NCBI RefSeq assembly: GCF_963583255.1
Contig: NC_084810.1
Location: forward strand, 6,913,751-6,977,750
Length of the DNA: 64,000 bases
Origin: Pyrus communis
Taxonomy: Eukaryota > Streptophyta > Magnoliopsida > Rosales > Rosaceae
Reading direction: 5' to 3'
The number at the start of each line of letters is the position of its first letter. Position 1 is the stretch's first letter. The position numbers and the translations under genes are program-made. A model generated the notes under the pieces. The model was not told the origin of the DNA. It saw only the letters and a program-made list of their open reading frames with translations, and made no database searches. Of the stretch, positions 21,863 to 31,068 are shown piece after piece.

Positions 21863-21994
21863 AAAAATCAAGAATGGAGAAGAAATTAAAGAAATTAGGA
21901 TGAGTAGGATCTGTTTGGAAGACGAGAAACGGCAAGAAAGTTCAAGAAAATGAAAGCGGTAGATAAAAGTCTATGGACTATGGCAAAGATACCA

Positions 21995-22235
21995 TGTAGA
22001 AACTCATATCTCTGTAAAAGAAAGGTTAGAGAAAAAGAGAAAGAGGGAATTGTAAAGAGAGAGAAACTGTTGAATAGAATGATTTCATTACCCAAACATA
22101 ATGTGTACAATTCAATATAAATAGATACAATTAGTTATGTTACCAACTATACTAACAAACTCTAACAGCTAAGAAACCTTTTAATCAGGTATAGACTTAG
22201 TTAGTTGTCCTATTGTATCTTTAACACAAAGTCCA
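21995..22235 (-). mobile_element. 5' LTR of copia element, about 241 bp, with adjacent primer-binding site
   Basis: On the minus strand it starts TGTTAAAGATACAATAGG and ends GTTTCTACA. The next bases, TGGTATCTTTGCC (21994-21982), are a decayed TGGTATCAGAGC initiator-Met tRNA primer site. The start codon of gag follows about 120 bp later. The 3' LTR is not found downstream of RNase H. Confidence 0.7.
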
Positions 22236-23340
22236 TGAGGATGAAGCTCGGAGTCATGCAGGATTTCATCTAAGTGTTAAAGGTGTTCTTATTTGTAATG
22301 AACGGTCAAAATTATAACATCTTAACGGTATATAGCTTGACACTTGTGTTAGTTTGTCATGTTTAAATTAAACCGTACGTCTTGCATGTGATCATAGTCA
22401 TGTTCTTGTGTGAAGGCAACGACTCTAATGGCCGGCTTTGATGTTGAGAATCTAGCAATTGAATCCTACGTGATTTTGTGAGCAACAAACTCTATTTTCA
22501 TTTCTGAGTATTATCTGTAATCCCAGGTCATCTCTGAGCTCTTCAATTTCTTGTTGAAATTCATACAAGATCAACCCTAAAATTTACCCAAAAAATACTT
22601 AAACACTAACATGGCCCCAGAGCTTGGTTCGAAGTGAATCAAGGGGCGTGAATCTATGTGTGATTTTGAGTTTTCAATGAAGAATTCAGGTGAATTGAGC
22701 TGCAAGATGGTTGGATTTAGTGCTGAGCTTCGAGCTCTAGTCTTCAATGGCATCAACTATGAGTTTTTGGTGCATCAGGATGAAGACAATCTTCAAATCC
22801 CACAATTTGTGGAAAGTTGTTGAAGAAGGATTTGTGTTACCTTCAGATGAGAAATTAACTAATGAAAAGCAACTGCTTGTTGCTGAAGATTTGGTTACTT
22901 GCGATGCAAGAGCTTTAGGATTGATCCAAGGAGACGTGAGTGATGAGATCTTCCAAGGATATTGCTAATCAAGAAACTGCAAAAGCTGCTTGGGATGTAT
23001 TGCAGCAAGAGGTTAAAGGTGATTCTTAGGTAAAAACAATTAAATTGCAAGGCATTCGTCGAGATTTTGAGTATGCTAGAATGAAGAATGGTGAAGCATT
23101 GTCTGATTACTTGACTAAACTGTTAACGCTGATAAATGAAATGAAAATGTATGGTGAAGAATTGCCTAATAAAAGAGTTGTTGAGAAGATCTTGATTAGT
23201 CTCTCGCCTCAGTATTATAATATTGTTGCTGTGATTGAGGAGACAAAGAGTATAGGTGAAGAACTACTGAATGTCTGGATGGGTTGCATGTTTAATATAC
23301 GTTCCAACTTAAGGATCCAAGTAGAATATATTTTTGGAGA
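22236..23340 (+). mobile_element. Second copia fragment: LTR end, primer site and UBN2 gag, plus strand
   Basis: A decayed primer site TGGCCCCAGAGCTTGG lies at 22612-22627, just after ...CACTAACA (probable LTR end). The gag frame follows: MSFWCIRMKTIFKSHNLWKV (from 22747), then, after a frameshift at about 22955, a stop near 23028. GEALSDYLTKLLTLINEMKM and YGEELPNKRVVEKILISLSP (23045-23270) complete a UBN2-type gag. Homology ends about 23290; no pol follows. It points the opposite way to the neighbouring copia copy and is a different family. Confidence 0.7.
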
Positions 23341-23949
23341 ATCTAACCTTCAAAGTATGCATGTATAAGTCATAAGTAACTGAGAAAAATATATAGAATT
23401 GTTAAGGTGACGGCGGAACTTTAGTATCGTATAAACTTGATCTTTTCAAACTGTATCTTTTACTTTGCCAGCTACTTTTGCAATCTCTTTTATTGATTTT
23501 ATTTCATTGTCTTGTTATTTCAATTCATAATTTCAAATCTTGTTCTTTTGTGTTAAATAATTAATTAAGAATTAGTTTAAATACAAATTATTCATATTAA
23601 TTCCTATTGAAAAAAAAATTTATTTGAGCCGTTTATACAACTATGTTCTCTTACAAGTATTTTTAAGTGTTTTTATCAAACTAATCATTTTTTTTAGTCA
23701 AATCAACATTAAACAAAATTTAATTAGAAACTAATCACTGTTTACATCTAGGAAATTGTATTGACTTAAATTTATGATATATGTATCACAAGTCACGTTT
23801 ATCAGGGATCCAAATTTTGTATGAGTTTGATGCCATACCATGATTAAAACACATATAGCTACATTCATAATTTCTAGGAGAAAGGGAATCCCTCATAAGC
23901 AATCCCCAATATTTTTCAACATATCCAGCTCCTAAATATGTATATATAT
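23341..23949. other. AT-rich spacer, nothing recognised
   Basis: No coding frame or repeat structure was recognised between the copia gag fragment and the P450 3' end. Confidence 0.4.
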
Positions 23950-25239
23950 TCAACCATAGTACGGAATCGCAACTGCTTTAAGTGGGTACTTGCTATGTAT
24001 GGTTGAACCAGTAGATTCAGTCATGTCTACGTGCTCTTCTACTGTTGCACCACCAGGAAATTCCCAGTCGAACTTGGGCACTAAATTCGCCAAAGCAATT
24101 TCTTTGATAGCCAAGGCATACTGAACTCCTGGGCATCCACGTCTGCCAGCCCCAAATGGAATGAATTGGAACTCATTTGCTTTATAATCTATGGCTTTAT
24201 CCAAGAACCTTTCTGGCTCATACTCATCTGGTTTGTCGTACGAATTGGGATCTCTTCCAATTTTTCAAGCATTCACCATAACTTGTGTGTTGGCCTTAAT
24301 GTCATAGCCGTTTACTTTCGCATCTTTAACATCCTAGGCAACAGCAGCGGAACCGGAGGGTGTAGGCGAAGAGTCTCCTGGATCACTGCTTTCAAGTAAT
24401 GCATTTCGACCAAATCATCCTCCATAATTATGTCTGTTTTGTTGCAGATTATTTTCCTTACCTCGTTCTGCAATTTTTTCATGCCATTGGATTTCTTACA
24501 AGCTCAAACATCGCCCACTCTAGGACTGTGGATGTGGTATCAGTGCCCGCAGCAAACATGTCCTATAAGAGTATATCAATAAAAGTAAATAATTCCTCTA
24601 ACATAGCTAGCTAATATGACTAATTACATACTACTGCCTGTCAGGATTTCATGTGCCTATTCGAAAAATGAAAATATATGATCAAATCCAATTACGAATG
24701 TTTTTTGTTTGATAGCACGAATTTTTAATTCCAATGTGACATGACCGCATAAAAATTAATTATACAGCAACATAAGGATAAGACTGAGTAAGAGAGAATG
24801 TTAAATATAATACCAAGACGGTAGCCTTTATGGTAACTCGATCAATCGATAGACCTGCAGCCACGTTTTCTTTCTGAACTGAAAGCAAAACGTCCACAAA
24901 GTCCTTTTCATCCTCGCTCTTGATTTGACCATCATCCATGTGCTCTTGCACAACTGTATCTAAAAACTTGTCGAACCGTTTATAGCCAGATTGTGTAGTT
25001 CAGCGTCCAAACCATTGAGACGTGTGAACCAAGCAAGCCATGGAATATAGTCTCCAATATTCACACGTCCAATTAACTCTGTCAGATCCATGGAAATCTC
25101 TTTAAACAGCCACCCTGCTTCGTCATCATTGTTGTACTTCCTCCCCACAGCCACTCTACAAATAACATCTCGAATAAGCGCCCCAAATAGTTCAGTTAAA
25201 TCCACGACTGATGTTGAGGAGGAGGAGGAGGAGCCCTAG
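23950..25239 (-). pseudogene. Cytochrome P450 of CYP71 type, 5'-truncated and frameshifted
   Basis: Read on the minus strand, the first preserved part (25239-24960) has TELFGALIRDVICRVAVGRK and GDYIPWLAWFTRLNGLDAE. A two-base insertion near 24985 shifts the frame, after which FDKFLDTVVQEHMDDG and KDFVDVLLSVQKEN continue to about 24835. An intron follows. Exon 2 starts near 24566 with the I-helix DMFAAGTDTTSTV. It then carries the ExxR helix ([11 protein letters not shown]), the PERF region (DEYEPERFLDKAIDY) and the heme loop FGAGRRGCPG, ending LKAVAIPYYG. At least three more frameshifts or stops lie between the I-helix and the PERF region. About 170 N-terminal residues (membrane anchor, proline hinge) are missing; a TRIM-like LTR piece sits at the break. 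CYP71A-like membership is my best guess. It cannot make an enzyme. Confidence 0.85.
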
Positions 25240-25500
25240 GACTTAAATACCACCACACTATTTCTGGTGTAGCCGATGTGGGATCATAACATTATACCAC
25301 CCTTCAGAAGACCCGACACTCACAACGGCTCTTACTCTTGTGGCTTTCACTTTTAACGGCGGCGCACCCTTGGGTCATCCGGTTAAGGTAGCCTTTTCCA
25401 GGTCACCCCCTCCTCAGCGTCAGGAACCTAGTTTTGATACCAATGTTAGGTACTCAAGCCCAAGGAAGAGCCCAACCTAAAAGTTTCGCTCTTTTCGTAG
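25237..25500 (-). mobile_element. TRIM-like LTR retroelement piece inserted in the P450
   Basis: On the minus strand, a 5'-LTR tail ends TACCTAACA (25444) and is followed by TTGGTATCAAAAC, a tRNA-Met-type primer site. A short non-coding middle (25292-25443) comes next, then a new TG start (TGTTATGATCCCACATCGG, from 25291). The LTRs are both truncated where they meet the P450 arms. Size and lack of ORF fit a terminal-repeat retrotransposon in miniature. Confidence 0.55.
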
Positions 25501-25516
25501 GGTGAGAGAATAGGAA

Positions 25517-25714
25517 ACCAAATCCATGATGAACGACATACTTAATCAGTGCTCCTCCTCCTCCTCCTCCTCAACATCAGTCGTGGATTTAACTGAACTA
25601 TTTGGGGCGCTTATTCGAGATGTTATTTGTAGAGTGGCTATGGGGAGGAAGTACAACGATGATGATGAAGCAGGGATGCTGTTTAAAGAGATTTCCATGG
25701 ATATCAGAGTTAAT
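25517..25714 (+). pseudogene. Inverted copy of the P450 exon fragment
   Basis: The plus strand encodes MMNDILNQC, then a Ser run and VVDLTELFGALIRDVICRVA with GRKYNDDDEAGMLFKEISMD. The block 25551-25714 is a near-identical inverted copy of 25070-25234 on the other side of the TRIM-like piece. It stops abruptly after the equivalent of the C-helix region. Confidence 0.8.
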
Positions 25715-26719
25715 TGTATTACTTTTTTCTCCTCTTTTTATTTATTATATGTGAGAAGACTTCACAAGTGGCTTGTCAAATAATAAAAAAAAAAAAATCT
25801 TTAGAAATTTAGAGGAGTAGCGACAGTCCATTGCAAAAGGCTTTGTGGACATTGAGCCTAATTCTTGATAGGTATCAGATCTAAAGTCAGCTCTAAAGGG
25901 TACAATAATTTAAGGGTAATTTGATACTGGCGAAAGGAAATTAGGCAAGAGCACTAACAAAAGGGAAATATGGTGTTTATGTTCAAGTTAATGGGTTTGA
26001 AGAGAAGAATTTTGTGCATTCATCCATATCATTTTTCTAATGTGCTTTAACTACATAAAAATAATATACTCATGATTATATATATTAAGGTATAATGTCC
26101 CTACTGATCTTTATACTCACCCTAATTAAATTGGTGCAGGTTCGGAACCAAAGAATTAAGTCTTGTGTTAGAGATGATACTTACTGTATGCTATGTGTAA
26201 ATATAAATAAAATAAAGATCTTGGTAGTGTTTGTTCTTTGTTTGAATAAGGAACAAGAAGCTTTATGTAACTTTATTTAAAGTATGCTTTGTAAAACTTG
26301 TTTGGTGAATAAATGTGAATTATGTTTGAACAGGTTTGATAAATGTGCAGAAAGTATTATATTAGTAATTTGAAGAGTTATCTTGACATATGTCTCCGAC
26401 AGTGATTTGTGATTCAAGTTTAAGAAGAAACGGCTTTTTACATGAGTAAGAAAGAAACTCTTTGGCAGCTAATATATTATACTAATGGTATCACCACTGT
26501 AATAAATGATTTCTGTGTCCAATTCGTACACGGCAGGAAAAAAAATTCAGAAATCAACAAGACCAAGTAATTTAAATAGAGTTATGTTATTTAGAGACGT
26601 AATATTAGCACACTTGCCGAAACAATTTTTTATACAAGTGAATCCTATGTTAGTTAAACTTATACTTTCGTTTTTGTACACGCACATTGAACGTTACCGA
26701 TGATGCTCGTTGATACTTC
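25715..26719. other. AT-rich intergenic DNA
   Basis: No gene or repeat with clear ends was recognised. Short open frames (for example 26095-26280) lack family features. Confidence 0.4.
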
Positions 26720-26945
26720 TGTTCTTTTCTTTTTTTTTCTTTTTTTTTTTTTTTTTTTGTATTTTTTTTGGACTACATCGATATTTTTACACTAAAATGA
26801 GAGGAGTTTGACTAAGCCACATAATAGACAGCCAAATTTGGTGTCGAATTCGTCATCTACAAGATTCAAACCTAAAATCTCTCACTTCTAAACGAAGAGG
26901 AATTCTACCAAACAGTAGTACTGAGTGGCACACTAACACTATACA
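26720..26945 (-). mobile_element. SINE-like element with A-tail
   Basis: On the minus strand, GTGTGCCACTCAGTACTACT is followed by a GGTTTGAATCTTG block resembling a tRNA B box. Then comes a body (GTGGCTTAGTCAAACTCCTC, TTTTAGTGTAAAAATATCG) and a poly-A tail (poly-T at 26725-26770 on +). A pol III style head, unique body and A-tail fit a plant SINE. No clean duplication was identified. Confidence 0.6.
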
Positions 26946-27799
26946 AGAATTTCCCAACCATTAGCTAGGTCTCCTGCATTATTATGAAGATAATTACCTC
27001 TATACATATAGCTCCTTCATACGTTATTGGATTTGAGGTTCGTGTTAAAAGTAGTATAAAAAAAATTATTATGAACACTCTTTCGTTATATTTCGGAGAA
27101 ATGATTTTTACACCCCAATTATCCCTGGGGGTTCGCATTCTTTTTTTTTTTTTTTTTCCCTCTAATACATGTGTTGAATAAAATATTATTAACTGAAAGA
27201 CTTTTGCATGGTAGCCGAGAAGAAAGACGTTTGCGTGGCGGCCGAGACAAAAGAAGTTCCCCGGCATATCAAAAGATATATTAATTTTTGTTACTAAATC
27301 AAGTCAATAACATATACGTATAAAGTATAAGCATCATTGTTGCATTAACATAATCTTCCAGTTAGAGAAAGAAGGCATGTTGCTTCTGGTATTGGATATT
27401 GAATATTGATCGCTAAATGAAGCAATGACGAAAGACTCTTGTATTTCGTCATTGCTTCATGGCAAACACCAAAGTGAAAGAAATACTTTGTAAAAGCAAA
27501 AAATATAGTGACAAAAAGATCAAGTAAAAGAAACCCTACATTATAATTACATACAACTCTATCAGAGATAGCAAAGGATAGATGAACAGAATCATGTATA
27601 CATAGCGGTAACACGTTCGGTGGTAGGGAAACACATTCTGCAGCGGCATACAAATGCCGGCCATCCTAAGAACAACAGTGATCAAAAGCGTTCCATTGAA
27701 TGAAACTATAGGGCTGCGTGCTATGCATCATGAATCTATTAAAAGAAAAATACAAGCTGGTAAATTCTACTGCTACCTCTGTATCTTTATTTTCTATAC
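26946..27799. other. 3' flank of GRAS gene, with a perfect hairpin
   Basis: This is the downstream side of the GRAS gene (its 3'UTR starts at 27799 going down). Except for the hairpin at 27418-27459 I see no gene. Confidence 0.4.
27418..27459. other. Perfect 16-bp inverted repeat with 10-nt loop
   Basis: TGAAGCAATGACGAAA and its exact reverse complement are separated by GACTCTTGTA. It lies about 340 bp past the GRAS stop codon and could fall in, or just beyond, its 3'UTR. It could be a very small inverted repeat element or an RNA stem. Confidence 0.85.
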
Positions 27800-29551
27800 T
27801 CAGTGCCAGGCAGAAGCCGATACTAAGTTCCTGTCCTTCCATCCCAAGAGCATAGCGCCGTCCCTCTCCACCAGTGTATAATGCTCCGAGTAACACCTCA
27901 GTAGACTCCTAATGACAGAGTTTACATATGAGCTCAACGGGTATTGCCGAAACCCTGCCATTGTCAACCTGGACTTCCACTTGCCAATGAGCTCGTGGCG
28001 TTCCACCCTCTCCTTCCCCTCGCAAGCAATGACATTCACAATATCTCTCGCCAAGCAATGCTGCTCCACATTGATTCTCTCCTTGCTGCTCCTTGGCAGG
28101 GCCACGTCAATAGACTCGAACATCGCCATGTAGTATTCAAGAGCTTCCACAAACCTATTGAAGAAAGGGGTTGTGTTTGTGTTTGATTCTTGCTCCACCA
28201 AAGTGGTTACCTTTGGATTCAGAGACCTCACTGTTCTCAGCAGCCCATCCCTTGGATTGTTCTCATCAACGCTCTCATCTGGTGTGTGATGAAGCTGCAG
28301 AGGGAAGTTCACAGCAAGAGCCTCTCCGGGCCTGACATCAAGCATGTCCCGCGTGACATTGGGTGAGAATACTGGAACTCCATGAAATTCAACTGGGATG
28401 TTAAATTTGTCAGAGATGGCTTTCAACCGTCTCCCTACTGCCTCCAACCCATCACCACGGGCATGTTTAGAACGAGGATCATCAATACCTGTAATTCGTA
28501 CATGGGGAGCCCCACCGGGTCTTGCTGCAAGTGCTTGAAGGAGAGTGACCCACTGACTTCCCTGGGCAATCTGGAAGTCTATAATGTGGATGCGGTCCTC
28601 ATTTCTGCATGCCTCAGCAATGGCCCCATTGGCTGCCATGTAACCAAACTTTAAGTATGGGCATATCTCAAACAGAATCTGCATGTAGGACAGCAATTCG
28701 TTGCTCTCAGGCTCTCTACACCTAAGGGCATGGTAAATATTGGCACCCGATATCTCCTTCCTTGCTATCAGCCCTTCTACCAAGTAAGCTCCAAGTCGCT
28801 GGATTGGTTCTCCACTGATAGACACAGCTCCTCTAGCCTTTTCAATCAACTTTTCAAAACCATCCATGTCGTTGTTGGAGAGAGCTCCAGCACATGCAAT
28901 CAGCAATTGCTTCAGATTACCTGCTGGCAAACCCTTTAGAGATGCATCATCTATCACTTTATGACGTTTCTCAATCTGAACTTCACCCAACTGCCTTTGC
29001 CTAGAAACAAAGGATGTCTGGCGTTGAACTGGTTGTGAAACCTGGTGCTCCTGGATCCATGACATGGACCTCTGCATCTGCCTTCTGCTACTTTCTCCAA
29101 TATAAGTGTTTGGTGTGGTGACTGCTTCTTCCTCGTCATCAGGCCCCATTAAAGCACTCTCCAATTCTTGCAAAGTTTGTTTTATATTCTGGTTACTATT
29201 TGCATCCTTTAAGGCAGAAGTGCTACCAGAATAGACCTGCAGACCGTCTCGACTACAGTCCACCGAAGGGCTTAATCTTAACTGATGGACGTAACTGTTT
29301 GTTTCAAATGAAGAGGTACAGGAGGGGGTGACTCCTGAGAGATTCTCGGAGGAGCTGCGCTCCTCCTGACTGTCGCTCAGTGTCGTAAGAGAGTCGGAAT
29401 CAAAGTGAGTCAAAAAGGGTGAATTTGGTGAGTTGCTACTATCAAATTTCAATGACCCAAGTAACCTTTTCCGTAAAGATGGAACAGTGGGAAGTGGAGC
29501 TGTATATGAGAATCCTGCACCAGTCGCACCAAATCCAAAATGCTGGTCCAT
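27800..29551 (-). CDS. GRAS transcription regulator, PAT1 branch (CIGR1-like)
   Basis: A single uninterrupted 583-codon CDS with a full GRAS domain. A variable, Ser-rich N-terminus carries QTLQELESALMGPDDEEE (about 125-143), a stretch typical of the PAT1 branch. LHRI begins near LKQLLIACAGAL (213) and includes VSISGEPIQRLGAY. The VHIID core reads IHIIDFQIAQGSQW (321-334). Then follow LHRII (about 370-420), the PFYRE region (PKVTTLVEQESNTNTTPFF, about 440-460) and the C-terminal SAW domain ending SASAWH. It resembles rice chitin-inducible gibberellin-responsive proteins more closely than Arabidopsis PAT1 or SCL13. Family members act in the nucleus as transcriptional co-regulators in phytochrome, gibberellin and defence signalling; the role here is inferred. 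An intron-less CDS with one 5'UTR intron is usual for the family. The ATG chosen opens the only long frame and is preceded by three short uORFs. Confidence 0.95.
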   Translation of the reverse strand: MDQHFGFGATGAGFSYTAPLPTVPSLRKRLLGSLKFDSSNSPNSPFLTHFDSDSLTTLSDSQEERSSSENLSGVTPSCTSSFETNSYVHQLRLSPSVDCSRDGLQVYSGSTSALKDANSNQNIKQTLQELESALMGPDDEEEAVTTPNTYIGESSRRQMQRSMSWIQEHQVSQPVQRQTSFVSRQRQLGEVQIEKRHKVIDDASLKGLPAGNLKQLLIACAGALSNNDMDGFEKLIEKARGAVSISGEPIQRLGAYLVEGLIARKEISGANIYHALRCREPESNELLSYMQILFEICPYLKFGYMAANGAIAEACRNEDRIHIIDFQIAQGSQWVTLLQALAARPGGAPHVRITGIDDPRSKHARGDGLEAVGRRLKAISDKFNIPVEFHGVPVFSPNVTRDMLDVRPGEALAVNFPLQLHHTPDESVDENNPRDGLLRTVRSLNPKVTTLVEQESNTNTTPFFNRFVEALEYYMAMFESIDVALPRSSKERINVEQHCLARDIVNVIACEGKERVERHELIGKWKSRLTMAGFRQYPLSSYVNSVIRSLLRCYSEHYTLVERDGAMLLGWKDRNLVSASAWH

Positions 29552-30730
29552 GCTACGAGATTGGCATCAGCTATTCCATGTGAAGAAATCCGACCGCACA
29601 GCTTATCAACTAGAATAGGGTCAAGCTTTGTGCTTTCCCCAGAAACACTCTTGGCAACCCTTGTGAACTTTCAAGATAACAGAATAAACCTGCAATATTG
29701 ATACAGAAAAAGGCCCATTAACTAGAGATTCTGAGGGAAAAATTGCAGATAACCGAACCTTGAAAAGCAGAAATTATAACCAACCCACAATCTTTCTTTG
29801 CCTCAATGTTTTATCGAATCAATAAACATCGAGAAAAGTTTTAAATCTTAAACGAACTTAAATCAGAATAAAGAGTACTTGAGCTACCCTTTGGAAGCAT
29901 AGGAAGCAACGAAATGGGCCGCTTCGATCGATAGAATGGAATATTACTTCAGCAAGTGATATCTCGTCTAAGAAGTCCAAGTCTTCCTACCCTTCGACAA
30001 AAAGAATCCCAAAGAAGGCAAAGGCCTCTAATTTTCCTAAAGCATCACTAGTCCTTCTATCGATTGGTTAGTCAGGAACAGATAACCAAATGGAGATTGA
30101 TTCAAACTGGCCGAGACTAATCGGTCTCATCAATCGAAAAACAGAAGATCAATTGACCCGACACCAGGAGAACACAGTTTATAAAATTATACAATTGACA
30201 AACTATGTTAAGGTATACAATTTATAAAATTTAACTTCCATGTGAATCAATTAGGAGTAATTTTCCATTTGGGACCAAAAAACCAATATCAAAAACAGTT
30301 GAACGATTTTACAAAACCCAACACTTCAATTCACAAAACGCTCCAAACCCACTCACCCTCTGTTTGTTTCCCGAGAAAGTGATAGAAAACAGAAGAAAAT
30401 TAGAAAATCCCAGGATTTCCTCGCTCTATGCGCCACCAATCAACCTACACGCTCCAATCAAAGAAGCCCAATACGAGCTACAACCTCAGATTTTCCCTTT
30501 TAGCAAAAAATTATACCTAAACAAATCAATTCAAACATATACATATCTACGAGCAAGCTAATTTGTACGAACAAATACCTGTATTTTCTCTTCTGGGCCT
30601 TCTGGGTCGTCTGGGTCGTCTGGGTCTTTAGCTTAGACAGCAAGTTTTGGTAGTGGGTAAGCTCTGGTTCGGTACATGAATCAGTTTCGGTCAAGTTGTG
30701 GGAGCTCTGAATTCGCTGAGTTTTCTAAAG
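29552..30730 (-). promoter_or_regulatory. 5'UTR of GRAS gene with 889-bp intron and three uORFs
   Basis: The minus strand shows a donor ACAG|GTATTTG (intron starts 30578) and an acceptor ATATTGCAG|GTTTATT (intron ends 29690). The first exon would be about 30579-30730. Three uORFs lie in the spliced leader: 30677-30633 (14 codons plus stop), 29579-29571 (ATG GAA TAG) and 29567-29553 (four codons plus TAG, ending one base before the main ATG). A (GTCTGGGTC)n-like tandem repeat at 30598-30627 sits close to the donor. Splice sites are predicted by eye. Confidence 0.65.
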
Positions 30731-30753
30731 TAGCAAATGCTAGGCTTCCAAGG

Positions 30754-30762
30754 TATATATAG
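30754..30762 (-). promoter_or_regulatory. TATA box of GRAS gene
   Basis: The minus strand reads CTATATATACC just downstream of a CT-rich run (TCTCTTTCTCTCTCC). The start site is expected near 30725-30730. Confidence 0.65.
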
Positions 30763-30924
30763 CAGAGAGAGCGAGGAGAGAGAAAGAGAGGGGGTTTGAC
30801 TCTTTGACGGCGAGTTTGTACGGAAGTAACGGTGACGTAAACAGTGCTGTGTAAAATACTGAATTACTTGAATGACGATCATCTTTTAATTCTTTTTGTA
30901 CAGATTCTGAATATTCTTAAATTA

Positions 30925-31068
30925 TATTAGTTCATCGTACATTGTTCGATTAGAAATTATTTTAAATTAAATATAAATAGTGTTTGACGAAAACTGACTG
31001 TATGATATACAATGAACGAACACGATTTAAACATCTCCATGACCCTTGTAGAGAGAATTTGGAAAAAA
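30925..31068. repeat. MITE of the GTTCATCGT family upstream of GRAS promoter
   Basis: The block starts AGTTCATCGTACATTGTTCG, has AAATTATTTTAAATTAAATA in the middle and ends ATACAATGAACGAACACGA, which is partly the reverse complement of the start. Related copies lie at 43945-44120 and, in part, 52145-52180. It lies about 165 bp upstream of the GRAS TATA box. Confidence 0.55.

Noticed and set aside
28382..28654. Plus-strand frames inside 27912-29618
   Set aside because: They are shadows of the GRAS CDS, which has the full conserved domain on the minus strand.
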